Assembly (NCBI RefSeq): GCF_014205875.1
Contig: NZ_JACHEN010000003.1
Span: 1-64,000, forward strand
Source: Anaerosolibacter carboniphilus
GTDB taxonomy: Bacteria > Bacillota > Clostridia > Peptostreptococcales > Thermotaleaceae
Direction of reading: 5' to 3'
DNA: 64,000 nt
Both the position numbers and the translations under genes were made by a program. The stretch's first letter is position 1. Each line of letters starts with the position of its first letter. The notes below the pieces were generated by a model. It was not told the origin of the DNA. It worked only from the letters and a program-made list of their open reading frames with translations, and made no database searches. Below, piece by piece: positions 47,408 to 56,889 of the stretch.

Positions 47408-48343
47408 TTATCGATTGCCATGAATGTCCTTTATTTTCTCTTTATCCAATGCAATCTTCTGATCATAAGCCGCTTGACTAAAGATGTTTTCAGCCTCTTC
47501 CAGAGTAATACCTCGTAATACCATCTTCTCTGGTTGTGCTGCTCCTACGCCCTCCTTGTATAGGGTATAAATGTATTGAACAGCTTGAGGAAGAAAACCT
47601 AGCAATCTTGCACCAATGGTATCAGTAGCCACGGGATCTGTGCCTGCAATAATTAGTCCAGGTGTGTCCACAGCCTTTCCATCAGAAGGACCCGTTCCAA
47701 TCATTGTTTTATCAGCACTGATAATGGTCAAGTCTATAGGTATTTTTTTCGCCATAGCAACGATAAAACCATGGAGATCCTCATGGATACCTAAATCTTT
47801 TTTTGGAAATCCATGTATCTCAGCGGGAGGCCAGCCCAAAGCTATATTCTTTATGCCTGCACTTACTGTCGCCTCTTCATGATGCTTTAATTGGGTAAAT
47901 GAGATTAGTACATCCATCTCTTCAATCAATTTATTTATCTTCGTAGATGATACCGTCCCATTGGCCAAATCCAATTCCGTATAGGGTCCATAATTTAGAT
48001 CTAAAAATTCTACCTCTTCCTCTTGAATAATTTGGTCGTACCCAACAGCTTTCATCACCTTAGGTGTTGGATCACCACCAGATCCTGTGGCGATATAAAT
48101 TTTTTTAGGATTCTTTGTCTTAATATACTGAATAAGCTTTTGGAGGGTATGGGGACCAACTACAGTTCCAGTATACGGGAACTTTGCTTTTACCCAGTTG
48201 GGTGTGATTACTACCACATCTCCTGCCTTAATGATCTGATCCATAGGCAATAGTTCAAGAGCATTTATGATAGATCTCTCTTCATATCGATCCTTCATTA
48301 ATGCAACGATAGGTTCCTTTACTCTTCTTTCTTTTCTCATCAT
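47408..48343 (-). CDS. DUF362 domain protein
   Basis: 311 residues of the DUF362 family. VVVITPNWVKAKFPYTGTVVGPHTLQKLIQYIK, YIATGSGGDPTPKVMKAVGYDQI, VLISFTQLKHHEEATVSAGIKNIALG and IIAGTDPVATDTIGARLLGF are visible. The family is found beside redox and ferredoxin proteins and has no firmly assigned reaction. GAGGTGG precedes the ATGATG start. It has no iron-sulphur motif, in contrast to its neighbour at 48408. The two probably derive from one another or act together. Confidence 0.8.
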   Translation of the reverse strand: MMRKERRVKEPIVALMKDRYEERSIINALELLPMDQIIKAGDVVVITPNWVKAKFPYTGTVVGPHTLQKLIQYIKTKNPKKIYIATGSGGDPTPKVMKAVGYDQIIQEEEVEFLDLNYGPYTELDLANGTVSSTKINKLIEEMDVLISFTQLKHHEEATVSAGIKNIALGWPPAEIHGFPKKDLGIHEDLHGFIVAMAKKIPIDLTIISADKTMIGTGPSDGKAVDTPGLIIAGTDPVATDTIGARLLGFLPQAVQYIYTLYKEGVGAAQPEKMVLRGITLEEAENIFSQAAYDQKIALDKEKIKDIHGNR

Positions 48344-48407
48344 ACCACCTCATATCCAATAGAATACTGATAGTATGATTTAAAAAAGTGAGAAGTATTC
48401 TCTCCTG

Positions 48408-49556
48408 TTACAGCCTAGCCAATAATTTCATAAGCAACGGTCGATGAATTTCTACCGCTTTCACCGGGCAAAGCTCTTGACAGCAAAAACATCTTATACA
48501 TTCATCCAGCCTGACATTGGGCTTCTTATCCTTCATTTCGATGACTCGAGGCGGACAATTCTCAGCACAATCACTACATCCTACACATCGATCATGTGCA
48601 AAGATCGGTTTTGGCTGCATAAGTTCATTCAAAATATCGCGAAGAAACTTAGGCAGCTTTCCTTCCAATAAATCTAGTCCTCTAATCTCTGGAATTTTAA
48701 AATCTTTCATGATAAATTCTTCTATAACTCCACCAATTAACTCAATGTCTTGAAGGTTTCCCAAACATAATCCCCGCTCCACACATCGCTGGATTGTCGG
48801 TACCTTTGTAGGTGTTAACCCAATCATCGAAGTAGCTACCACATCTAAATGATACGGACTTTCAGAAGCAATCACTGCACCAATTTTTCTTGGTTCCCCT
48901 GCGCTAGGACCTGCACCTTCCATGCCAACGATTCCATCCATGAATGATAATATAGGTTTGCTCGCTAAGCAGATATCGACAAGGGCATTGGAAAAATCTA
49001 CATTATTAGGCATTCGCACATGATATTCTGCCTTTTCCAATCCAGCAACAATACCAAACATGTTTTTTACCGCTCCAGTAAACATCATCATCCCATGGGT
49101 TTTTAATTTAGATACAGATATAACTTTATCAACTTCCTTTAATACCTCAATCGCTGTGATCTTCTTTAATAAAAGTCCATTTTCATTCTTTATCTCCACT
49201 ACACCGGTATTATAATTCAACTTAGCCCCAACGTCTTTTGCAATTTCTTCTATACCACAGGCTTTATATACACCTCTTAAGGCGCTTTCATTAAATGGTC
49301 CCCCAGGACTGTCTCCTATGATCACGTCAGCGCCATAATCTCTAAGAATCTCAGCCAATGCCTTTGCAAAACTAGGATGAGTTGTTGTCGCCTCCTCAGG
49401 CCTTTTTTTCATCAATAGGTTTAACTTTAACAATACCTTGTCTCCTGGCTGAATGTACTTTTCGATTCCACCCAAGTGCTTTAAACTTTGCTGAATCGCT
49501 TCTTTTACTTTCTCGTATGCATAATCCTCACATCTTACAAGGGAAACTTTTTTCAA
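48408..49556 (-). CDS. DUF362 protein with C-terminal 2[4Fe-4S] ferredoxin domain
   Basis: About 382 residues from TTG 49556 (LKKVSLVRCEDYAYEKVKEA), with AAAGGTG upstream. The DUF362 part (about 1-300) has KVLLKLNLLMKKRPEEATTTHPSFAKAL, IIGDSPGGPFNESALRGVYKACGIEE and VISVSKLKTHGMMMFTGAVKNMFG. The C-terminus has two clusters, CVGCSDCAENCP and CIRCFCCQELCP. It is likely a redox protein of the anaerobic cytosol; the substrate is not known. It lies next to the plain DUF362 gene and divergent from the PerR/Fur-family regulator gene. Confidence 0.85.
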   Translation of the reverse strand: MKKVSLVRCEDYAYEKVKEAIQQSLKHLGGIEKYIQPGDKVLLKLNLLMKKRPEEATTTHPSFAKALAEILRDYGADVIIGDSPGGPFNESALRGVYKACGIEEIAKDVGAKLNYNTGVVEIKNENGLLLKKITAIEVLKEVDKVISVSKLKTHGMMMFTGAVKNMFGIVAGLEKAEYHVRMPNNVDFSNALVDICLASKPILSFMDGIVGMEGAGPSAGEPRKIGAVIASESPYHLDVVATSMIGLTPTKVPTIQRCVERGLCLGNLQDIELIGGVIEEFIMKDFKIPEIRGLDLLEGKLPKFLRDILNELMQPKPIFAHDRCVGCSDCAENCPPRVIEMKDKKPNVRLDECIRCFCCQELCPVKAVEIHRPLLMKLLARL

Positions 49557-49710
49557 ATATAACACCTTTCTTTCTATAACAATTATCGTTTCATATTAGA
49601 TATATCATAAAACATATGTACCCCAAACGCAATCTATCCCATTATTAAAGAATATTCATAAAAGAAAAATAATCATTTGTTTAAATTTTCACCAAATTTC
49701 ATATTGCTAT

Positions 49711-49740
49711 TTGACAAATAAATCCATTTTGTAATATAAT
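49711..49740 (+). promoter_or_regulatory. Promoter of the PerR/Fur-family gene
   Basis: TTGACA (49711-49716) and TATAAT (49735-49740), perfect consensus boxes with an 18-bp spacer. Confidence 0.8.
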
Positions 49741-49782
49741 CGAACTAGCAGAACAGATTGTAATTGAATGGAGCGTGTTGTC

Positions 49783-50190
49783 GTGAAAGAATTTACAAAA
49801 ACCCTAAGGGATCACGGTATGAAGGTAACACCTCAGCGTATCGCTATATACGACATACTCATAAATACGATGGAACATCCTAGCGCTGAAGTCATTTATA
49901 AGAAGCTTGAACCTATTTATCCTACCATGAGCCTTGCTACCGTCTACAAATCCCTTGATGTGTTTAAAAAAGCAGGTTTGGTTCAAGAGCTGAATGTTGG
50001 AGAATCTAGCTTTCGTTATGATGCCAACGTAAATTCTCATCCCCATATCATCTGTACTGCATGCCATAAAGTTGATGATATTGAAGAAGGTATTTTTTCT
50101 GATCTTGTAGACAAAGTTAATTCTTTCACAAATTATTCTATTCTCAAACAACAGCTATACTTTTATGGATTATGTCCTCAATGTAAATAA
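49783..50190 (+). CDS. perR: Fur-family regulator, probably PerR
   Basis: About 135 residues from GTG 49783 (VKEFTKTLRDHGMKVTPQRIAIYDIL); GGAG lies about 9 nt upstream, whereas the ATG at 49768 has no ribosome site. A winged helix (about 10-80, with MSLATVYKSLDVFKKAGLV as recognition) precedes the dimerisation domain. Zinc cysteines are CTAC and CPQC. Metal ligands include HPH in SHPHIIC and an Asp in FRYDAN, which favours PerR over Fur or Zur, though not conclusively. It would control peroxide stress or metal genes and may regulate the divergent ferredoxin-DUF362 gene. It is the only clear housekeeping gene on the plus strand. Confidence 0.82.
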   Translation: MKEFTKTLRDHGMKVTPQRIAIYDILINTMEHPSAEVIYKKLEPIYPTMSLATVYKSLDVFKKAGLVQELNVGESSFRYDANVNSHPHIICTACHKVDDIEEGIFSDLVDKVNSFTNYSILKQQLYFYGLCPQCK

Positions 50191-50201
50191 ATCTATGAAT
50201 C

Positions 50202-50225
50202 AAGAGCAGCCTTATGGCTGCTCTT
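50202..50225. terminator. Terminator shared by perR and the transglutaminase gene
   Basis: AAGAGCAGCC/GGCTGCTCTT with TTAT loop, T-rich on the plus side; it lies between converging genes. Confidence 0.8.
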
Positions 50226-50246
50226 TTCTGTTTTATAGTTAATTAG

Positions 50247-52538
50247 CTACAGTGGAAATGCTTTTCTTAATTCAATTCTATACAGATTACCTTTGATGTA
50301 TTTATGATAGAAAAACAACCATATACCTAGCCTTTTTCTTACAATTTGCTCCATGTTCCTCTCAAAAATCTGCATTGCTTTCAACTCCTGTCGTGATAAA
50401 TTTTGACCACTATATAGCCCTTTTTCAATGATTTCAATAATTTCACTTATATCTTGATCTGCAAAGAAATATTTTTCCACGGATTTTAAAAGTTCTCGGG
50501 GTGTCAAGACTTCGTCTTCATTTGGTTGTAGATATTTAGCAAGTGATGTAATGGCTTCATAATAGTACCCCATGGCTCCAGCGTTTTCTATGGCTAAGCG
50601 AAGCTTTCGAATTCTGATAATGCAAAATCCTATTCTTAATAACATGCTTACTATCAAGAAAACAATAATTTCTAGAATGATTCTTTGCCTCCCCTTTGAT
50701 AATTTTACGCCTTTTGGCCTATAGTTCTTGGAACTATCAAAGGTAGAATTCAATCCAGCAAACTCTTCATCCAGTCGATTTTTAAAGGCCAAATAATTTG
50801 GGTTTCGCTCTTGGGATGAAGCAATAGAATTGATGGTTGCTGCCCTTTGGGGCGAATTCTGGACTTCAATCCGTTGAATGTTGTAGGCAGGTGTAGGTTC
50901 GAAGGTAATCCACCCCATTCCATCAAAATAGGCTTCTACCCAAGCATGGGCTCGGTCTGCTGTTACTTCATAGTATCCATCTTCATTTTTATCACTGGGA
51001 AGGATAAAACCTTCCACATATCTAGTAGGTATCCCGACAGTTCTGCCCATCACAGCCATTGCTGATGCAAAATATGTGCAGTATCCTTTTCTTTCTTCAT
51101 ATAGAAAATATTCTACAAAATCTTTATGATCTGGAACAGTATCCACCGTTAATGTATAGGGATAGGTTTTGCGTAAATACGCCTCAATGCCTTTCATCTT
51201 CTCATAAGGTGTAGAATACGTATTCGTAATCTTCTCCGTCAATTCTTTTATTTTTGGAGATAGTTTACTAGGCAATTGTAGATAATTCTCCATTTCCACT
51301 CCCAATGATCTGGTGTCAAATCCAATTGCATCTTCCCTTATCATGGGAATTCTGCTATAAATGGTATATGCCTGGGGGCTGGGTTTAAAGATGGACTTCA
51401 CAATATATAATTCATCTTCTTTTGTTTTCAAAACCTTATATCCATCTACACTGACTAGAAAAGGCTTATATCCATCTACACTGACTAGAAAAGGCTTATA
51501 GGGGGCGAAAATCGTGTTTGTCTGTATATTTGTAGGATAAACTTCTACTTTTAACTCTTCATAGGAAATCCCACTATATACCTGTTTTTGATCATCCCCA
51601 TGAAATTCAATCCCTTCTCCTTGAGGGGGCAACCAATTACTGCCTGTATACTGACTTTTTACACGTCCTCTAAGGTATAGCTGACGGTCTGCCGAGACAT
51701 ACATAACAGTGCGTCGGTCTTCTTGAATAGCTCCCCCAAGCTTTTCCTTATTAGCTTGATAAGGTGTTTCTTCAAATTTAAATCCACTATGAATACCCTT
51801 GCCTTCTCCATCGCTTCTCCACTCCGCAAAAGACGGGAATATCCTTACGATGGTATCATTGATACGCTGAAAGGATATGGGTTCAAATTTGATTGAAACG
51901 AGATTCGCTGTGCCAATAATTAACATCAAGGATAGGGTGCCATAGGCTGCTATATTTCTAAAAGGAATTCCTGTGCCAACATGATGATTTTCAGCAACTT
52001 TCTCTATATACCGCTGATGACTTTCGTATATGTAAAACAAAATAAATCCAAAAATAAATATATTCAAGTATCGAATGGCCCCATCAATATATCGATACCA
52101 TTCCATGATGAAAAATATACTCCATAAAGACAGTAGCACTGTACTTCTTAATCGTAACAAGATTAAGCCAGTGATCGCGTCAACCATTGTAAATAACAAA
52201 ACAATCAGATAAAAATCATATCTTGATATGATTGATACCTCAGCGCCTTTCATAAATGCTATCGCCCATTTTACGAAATCCCATAGGTTTTCAATTTGTA
52301 ATATTCCTTGATAATTAGAGACACCTATGGCAAAAATACTCCCTAAAGCAATTGGCGGTATCACCCAACGAGGAAATTTCAAAATAAAATAAATCCCAGT
52401 CCAAATTCCAAGGTGAAAGAAGATAATTCTTAGGATGGGTATGGAAAAGCCTAAGGCCTCTTCGACAAGCAAGTTGATACTTATCGTTATCATAGCCCCC
52501 AAAATAAAATCGATTATGCTTTTCTTGACTGGATGCAT
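50247..52538 (-). CDS. Transglutaminase-like membrane protein (TgpA family)
   Basis: 763 residues. At least six membrane helices fill the first ~200 residues. An extracytoplasmic region ends in a transglutaminase-like core: RKGYCTYFASAMAVMGRTVGIPTRYVEGF supplies the catalytic Cys, DRAHAWVEAYFDGMGWITFEPTPA the His and Asp. A further helix (about 630-650) and a cytosolic tail follow. Residues about 346-366 contain a tandem repeat KPFLVSVDGY-KPFLVSVDGY from a 30-bp DNA duplication. The gene overlaps the DUF58 gene by 25 nt and ends the moxR-DUF58-tgpA operon, a common trio of unsettled function (envelope or proteolysis related). Confidence 0.85.
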   Translation of the reverse strand: MHPVKKSIIDFILGAMITISINLLVEEALGFSIPILRIIFFHLGIWTGIYFILKFPRWVIPPIALGSIFAIGVSNYQGILQIENLWDFVKWAIAFMKGAEVSIISRYDFYLIVLLFTMVDAITGLILLRLRSTVLLSLWSIFFIMEWYRYIDGAIRYLNIFIFGFILFYIYESHQRYIEKVAENHHVGTGIPFRNIAAYGTLSLMLIIGTANLVSIKFEPISFQRINDTIVRIFPSFAEWRSDGEGKGIHSGFKFEETPYQANKEKLGGAIQEDRRTVMYVSADRQLYLRGRVKSQYTGSNWLPPQGEGIEFHGDDQKQVYSGISYEELKVEVYPTNIQTNTIFAPYKPFLVSVDGYKPFLVSVDGYKVLKTKEDELYIVKSIFKPSPQAYTIYSRIPMIREDAIGFDTRSLGVEMENYLQLPSKLSPKIKELTEKITNTYSTPYEKMKGIEAYLRKTYPYTLTVDTVPDHKDFVEYFLYEERKGYCTYFASAMAVMGRTVGIPTRYVEGFILPSDKNEDGYYEVTADRAHAWVEAYFDGMGWITFEPTPAYNIQRIEVQNSPQRAATINSIASSQERNPNYLAFKNRLDEEFAGLNSTFDSSKNYRPKGVKLSKGRQRIILEIIVFLIVSMLLRIGFCIIRIRKLRLAIENAGAMGYYYEAITSLAKYLQPNEDEVLTPRELLKSVEKYFFADQDISEIIEIIEKGLYSGQNLSRQELKAMQIFERNMEQIVRKRLGIWLFFYHKYIKGNLYRIELRKAFPL
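51435..51494. repeat. 30-bp perfect tandem duplication inside the transglutaminase gene
   Basis: Two identical 30-bp units (51435-51464 and 51465-51494), each beginning CTTATATCCATCTACACTGA, followed by a partial third (CTTATA). The duplication is in frame and adds 10 residues to the extracytoplasmic part. Confidence 0.9.
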
Positions 52539-53737
52539 GGCTCATCCTCCAATATTTCTCTAATGTCACTATCGAGGTAAACTTTATGAACAATAACCTT
52601 TTTTTCCCTTAGCAAGCTCTCCCCATGATACACATACATATCCATGGCGTCTTCTTGTTTTAACTTTATTAAAATCAGTATCACATGAATTCTTTTTCTT
52701 CTTAAATTTAAGATTTCATCGCATAGCTCTTTTGTCAAATATACTGCCAGCACAATCAAAGTCGTGCCCCATGGAACCATATTCTTCTCTCTTTCTAAGA
52801 CCTTCTCAATAGGTAAATTTCCTTCAGGTATGAAATCCATAAGTGCCGTGAGAAATAACTGAAATTTACTAACATCTTTTCCACCAATGGTATTTCTTTC
52901 TCTCCATGTACAGGCAAGAGATGTATTCAAATTTTTAGAAAGACAGTGCCGTATGACCGAGCCAGCCACTTCAATCACTTTCTCTTCGAGCCTTCCATCC
53001 ACATCATTCCTATAACTTCCATGATATCCGTCGATGATAAACAGAATGCTTGCATTGGCTGATAATTCATAGTTTTTTACGTAAAGATCTCCGGATTTCG
53101 CAGAAGCCTTCCAATGAATCTTTTTTACAGGATCCCCAGGCGCATATTTTCGAATACTTTCTATGCTGCTAAAATCCTCGTATGTATTCTGAGATACGCT
53201 AACATTGCCAAAAAATTCTGCTGCTGGAATCGTCATTCTCTTGATTTGAAAGATTCTAGGATACACCTTAAGCTCTAGTTGATTATTAAAATCTATCGTT
53301 TCTTCAAAAAGATGAAATATATCTCTTATTTTCAGCCGAAGTCTACCAACGGGATAAACGCCTCGATGGATACATTGTATTTGCCTTTGTATATTGACAA
53401 GTTCTAAAGGATTGATCATTTTTATTTCCCCAGATATGGTAGTATTCCCTAGTCTAGACGCGATTTTACAATCGATCTCTCCATAAGCTACAGGTAAAAT
53501 ACTCGTGTTGTTAAGCTTGTATCCAAGGGTCAGAGAATCTCCTACCATCACTTCTTTTTTGTCAATATAGAAGAAACAGGCTAAGTTTTTTTTATTGATT
53601 CGAATACTCATATACGAAAAAAATAGTATCAGCAGTAAAATCTTAAGTATTAAATAGGGAAGAATACCTCCAGCCAACAATGCAAATACAAAGCTTATCA
53701 ATAACAATCCTATGAATATTTTCCCATTTCTAAGCAT
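52514..53737 (-). CDS. DUF58 domain protein
   Basis: 407 residues. Two N-terminal hydrophobic helices (about 7-45) are followed by a region with the DUF58 signature EDFSSIESIRKYAPGDPVKKIHWKASAKSGDLYVKNYE (about 188-225). A vWA-like domain begins at ILFIIDGYHGS. It is a membrane-anchored partner of the MoxR AAA+ ATPase encoded upstream, with which it overlaps by 8 nt. It may present substrates or assemble envelope complexes. The C-terminus overlaps the next gene. Confidence 0.87.
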   Translation of the reverse strand: MLRNGKIFIGLLLISFVFALLAGGILPYLILKILLLILFFSYMSIRINKKNLACFFYIDKKEVMVGDSLTLGYKLNNTSILPVAYGEIDCKIASRLGNTTISGEIKMINPLELVNIQRQIQCIHRGVYPVGRLRLKIRDIFHLFEETIDFNNQLELKVYPRIFQIKRMTIPAAEFFGNVSVSQNTYEDFSSIESIRKYAPGDPVKKIHWKASAKSGDLYVKNYELSANASILFIIDGYHGSYRNDVDGRLEEKVIEVAGSVIRHCLSKNLNTSLACTWRERNTIGGKDVSKFQLFLTALMDFIPEGNLPIEKVLEREKNMVPWGTTLIVLAVYLTKELCDEILNLRRKRIHVILILIKLKQEDAMDMYVYHGESLLREKKVIVHKVYLDSDIREILEDEPCIQSRKA

Positions 53738-54662
53738 AATGCTTCACCACTGGTATTCTCACTTTTTTCAATATCTCTTGAACGACTAATTCATTGGTAA
53801 GTCCATTATACTTGGCCTCTGGTCTCAATATCATTCGATGACTCAATACATCACTGGCCAAATATTTAATATCATCTGGAGTAACAAATTCTTTTCCCTT
53901 GATATAGGCATAAGCTTTGGCTGTTTTGTATAAAGCAATGGAAGCTCTTGGGCTACATCCTAGTAAAACACTTGGATGTTGCCGGGTTTCATTCACAATC
54001 TCCACAATATACCCCTCTAATTCTTCACTCAGAAATATCTTGTGCATTGCTTCTCTAGCTGACAGTAGCTCTTCAATGGTCACCACAGAATCCAGATCAT
54101 CAAGCATGGATTCTCGCCCATTTCTTTTTATAATCTCTATCTCTTCTTTAAAAGAAGGATATCCTAAGGCAATTCTCATCAGAAAACGATCCAACTGCGC
54201 TTCAGGGAGAGGAAAAGTTCCTTCATATTCAATGGGGTTTTGGGTTGCGATCACCATAAAAGGATCTTCCAGCCTATAGGTTTTGCCGTCCATTGTTATC
54301 TGATGCTCTTCCATAACCTCCAACAAGCTCGATTGTGTCTTCGGGGATGTCCGATTGATTTCATCTGCTAAAATAATCTGGTGATAAATCGGACCTTTCA
54401 CAAATTCAAACTTTCCTTCTTTTTGATTGTATATGGACACCCCCAGAATATCAGAAGGTACCAAATCCGGCGTAAATTGAATTCTACAAAAACTACAGTT
54501 CATTGACTTTGCCAAGGCTTGGGCAATCGTTGTTTTTCCAACACCAGGGACATCTTCTATCAGCACATGTCCTCCAACAAGCAAAACGATGACCATTTTT
54601 TCAATGCTGTCTTGCTTACCAACCATCACTTTTTCAATGTTTTCAATTACTTTTTTTATCAT
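53730..54662 (-). CDS. MoxR-family AAA+ ATPase
   Basis: About 310 residues from ATG 54662 (MIKKVIENIEKVMVGKQ), preceded by GGAGGATACC. Walker A GVGKTTIA (about 44-51), Walker B IILADEINRTSPKTQSSLLE, sensor 1 VIATQNPIEYEG, arginine finger region LPEAQLDRFLMRI and sensor 2 GCSPRASIALYKTAKA are all intact. MoxR proteins are chaperone-like ATPases acting with vWA-containing DUF58 proteins. First gene of the operon with the DUF58 and transglutaminase genes. Confidence 0.93.
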   Translation of the reverse strand: MIKKVIENIEKVMVGKQDSIEKMVIVLLVGGHVLIEDVPGVGKTTIAQALAKSMNCSFCRIQFTPDLVPSDILGVSIYNQKEGKFEFVKGPIYHQIILADEINRTSPKTQSSLLEVMEEHQITMDGKTYRLEDPFMVIATQNPIEYEGTFPLPEAQLDRFLMRIALGYPSFKEEIEIIKRNGRESMLDDLDSVVTIEELLSAREAMHKIFLSEELEGYIVEIVNETRQHPSVLLGCSPRASIALYKTAKAYAYIKGKEFVTPDDIKYLASDVLSHRMILRPEAKYNGLTNELVVQEILKKVRIPVVKHYA

Positions 54663-54985
54663 GGTATCCTCCATCAATTCTGAATTTTTTAATAATTCTT
54701 ATTTCCATTATATATATAATTCTCATATTTTTAGCTTTACGTTTTTGTAACATTAGCTAATAAAAAGGCACACTACGTGTGCTTCGCTAGGGGAACCTAG
54801 TTCCCCTTCGACGGCTGCAAAGCAGCCTGACCACCCCTCTGACTGCAGCATGGGAATACTTCCCCTGCACCCCTGCTTTTTTATAGTATATGAAAGTATA
54901 CTTCCTTATACTATAAAAAAGCCATCCTTCTGTGCTGCTATGGGCAACCCAGTAAGATGGCTTATTTATCTACCTATATAATTAT
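54663..54985. other. 323-bp spacer with a chain of hairpins
   Basis: Consecutive palindromes: GCACAC/GTGTGC (54768-54782), AGGGGAAC/GTTCCCCT (54789-54807), GGCTGC/GCAGCC (54813-54827) and GCAG..GGGAA/TTCCC..CTGC (54845-54868). Then come an AT-rich TATAGTATA palindrome (about 54881-54916) and AAGCCATC/GATGGCTT (54919-54963). The last, with six Ts, is the terminator of the SEC-C gene. The GC-rich middle differs in composition from its surroundings. No coding frame is evident; the moxR promoter should lie near 54670-54760. Confidence 0.55.
54919..54963 (-). terminator. Terminator of the SEC-C protein gene
   Basis: AAGCCATC/GATGGCTT with a long loop containing a second small stem (GGGTTGCCC), followed by TTTTTT on the minus strand. 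Confidence 0.7.
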
Positions 54986-55483
54986 CTACTTTCCACAACA
55001 CTTCTTATATTTTTTGCCACTACCACATGTGCATGGATCATTTCTACCGATGCGATCTTCCTTCACTACAATTTTAGATCTTTTTTGTGCTTTTTCAAGC
55101 TCTTTTCTTTTCTCTGCACTTAGGATTGGTTCCCACTGAGGCAGCGTATATAAGTAATCTGCCTTTGCCTCGTGCATATTATAGAAAAGCTTTTCAAAAT
55201 CGATCTCTAGTCTTACAGTACTGTCCTCAGTAATTTCCTCTAAATTTAATCGATGTACTAAGCTGTCATTGATTCCATCAAGGAATCCCATGACAAACTC
55301 ATTGGACACCCCTAATCGCTCAGTTAGCTCTTTTACTGTTTCTTCCGTAACTTTCTGGTAGTTCTCAAGAATGTACTCATAAAAGCTTTTTTCAGCACCA
55401 CAGAATTCCTTCCAAAACTCAATTTCAGCTTCTTGTGTTTTGTGTTCGAAAGCAATTTCCTTCCAATTATCAAAAAGACTCAT
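54986..55483 (-). CDS. SEC-C zinc-motif protein
   Basis: About 165 residues from ATG 55483 ([20 protein letters not shown]), with AAAGGAGAAT upstream. A helical domain (about 1-130) is followed by the C-terminal SEC-C motif [21 protein letters not shown], a zinc-binding CxC...CC module as at the end of SecA. Its role is unknown; related proteins may bind ribosomes or SecB-like partners. It stands alone with its own terminator. Confidence 0.85.
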   Translation of the reverse strand: MSLFDNWKEIAFEHKTQEAEIEFWKEFCGAEKSFYEYILENYQKVTEETVKELTERLGVSNEFVMGFLDGINDSLVHRLNLEEITEDSTVRLEIDFEKLFYNMHEAKADYLYTLPQWEPILSAEKRKELEKAQKRSKIVVKEDRIGRNDPCTCGSGKKYKKCCGK

Positions 55484-55595
55484 TTCTATTCTCCTTTGCA
55501 ACAAATTTTCCCTATTCATTATAGTACATTCTCATCTATCTTACAACTACATATAGGGAAACAGCCCTTACATAAATATCCATTCCCTATGTAAA

Positions 55596-56885
55596 CTATA
55601 TTACTTTCTTTAATGCTTGATAGCTTGCTTCAATGGTAAACAAAATATCCTCTTTACTATGGGCAGCAGAAACGAATGCAGCTTCAAATTGAGATGGCGC
55701 AAGATAGACTCCAGCCTTGAGCATTTCCTCAAAATAAATACCAAATTTCTTCGTATCACTGGCTAAAGCCGAAGCATAATCTACTACCTGACGATCTGTA
55801 AAGAACATACATAACATAGAACCCACACGATTAAAGCTGGCATTTACACCTAGCTGTGCAGCATTCTTCTGAAGTCCTTCTGCCAATAACTTTGATTTTT
55901 CCTCTAAATCAACATATATTTCTGGATGATCCCTTAGAATTTTCAACGTTGTAAAGCCTGCAGTCATTGCCAGTGGATTTCCTGATAGGGTTCCTGCTTG
56001 ATAAATAGGTCCTGCAGGTGACATCTGTGCCATGATTTCTCTTTTGCCACCATAGGCACCCACAGGTAGCCCACCACCGATAATTTTGCCAAAACAGGTT
56101 AGATCTGGACATATATTGTAAAGGCTTTGAGCGCCATGAAAGGACACTCTAAAACCAGTCATTACCTCATCAAATATCAGAAGTGATTCATGGGCCTTCG
56201 TGATCTCACGAAGGAAATTCATATATTCTTGAGTAGCTGGCACGACCCCCATATTTCCTGCAATAGGCTCAATAATCACCCCTGCAATGTCATGTCCATG
56301 AACTTCAAATATTTGTTTCATGCCCTCTATATCATTATACTGGGCTGTAATTGTATTTCTTGCAATATCTGCTGGCACCCCTGGACTGTCTGGTACACCA
56401 TGGGTAAGGGCCCCAGAACCTGCTTTAATCAACAGGCTGTCAGAATGTCCATGATAGTTGCCTTCAAATTTTACAATCATATTTTTGCCTGTATATCCTC
56501 TAGCCAGTCTTAAAGCACTCATAGTTGCTTCCGTACCGGAATTTACCATTCGTACCATTTCTACGGAAGGCACTGCTTCACAGACAATCTTTGCCACTTC
56601 TGTCTCTAGCTCTGTAGGCGCACCATAACTGGTACCTCTTTCAATGGCCATCTTTAGCGCTTCAACCACTTGAGGGTGGGTATGTCCTAAAATCAATGGT
56701 CCCCAAGATCCTACATAGTCAATATATGTATTTCCATCCACATCATAAAGCTTGCTGCCTTGGCCTCGCTCTATAAATGGGGGATTTACCGAAACAGAAC
56801 GGAAAGCTCTAACAGGGCTATTTACTCCTCCAGGGATAAATTGCTTTGCCTCTTCAAATAAGGCTTTCGATTTTAACAAGTTCAT
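55596..56885 (-). CDS. hemL: Glutamate-1-semialdehyde 2,1-aminomutase
   Basis: 429 residues, class III PLP aminotransferase fold. It starts [26 protein letters not shown] and has [39 protein letters not shown], the PLP-Asp in [13 protein letters not shown] and the PLP-Lys in [19 protein letters not shown]. It converts glutamate-1-semialdehyde to 5-aminolevulinate, the second step after HemA (encoded in the same operon). It lies 4 bp downstream of hemB and is the last gene of the tetrapyrrole operon. Confidence 0.97.
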   Translation of the reverse strand: MNLLKSKALFEEAKQFIPGGVNSPVRAFRSVSVNPPFIERGQGSKLYDVDGNTYIDYVGSWGPLILGHTHPQVVEALKMAIERGTSYGAPTELETEVAKIVCEAVPSVEMVRMVNSGTEATMSALRLARGYTGKNMIVKFEGNYHGHSDSLLIKAGSGALTHGVPDSPGVPADIARNTITAQYNDIEGMKQIFEVHGHDIAGVIIEPIAGNMGVVPATQEYMNFLREITKAHESLLIFDEVMTGFRVSFHGAQSLYNICPDLTCFGKIIGGGLPVGAYGGKREIMAQMSPAGPIYQAGTLSGNPLAMTAGFTTLKILRDHPEIYVDLEEKSKLLAEGLQKNAAQLGVNASFNRVGSMLCMFFTDRQVVDYASALASDTKKFGIYFEEMLKAGVYLAPSQFEAAFVSAAHSKEDILFTIEASYQALKKVI

Positions 56886-56889
56886 TTAT

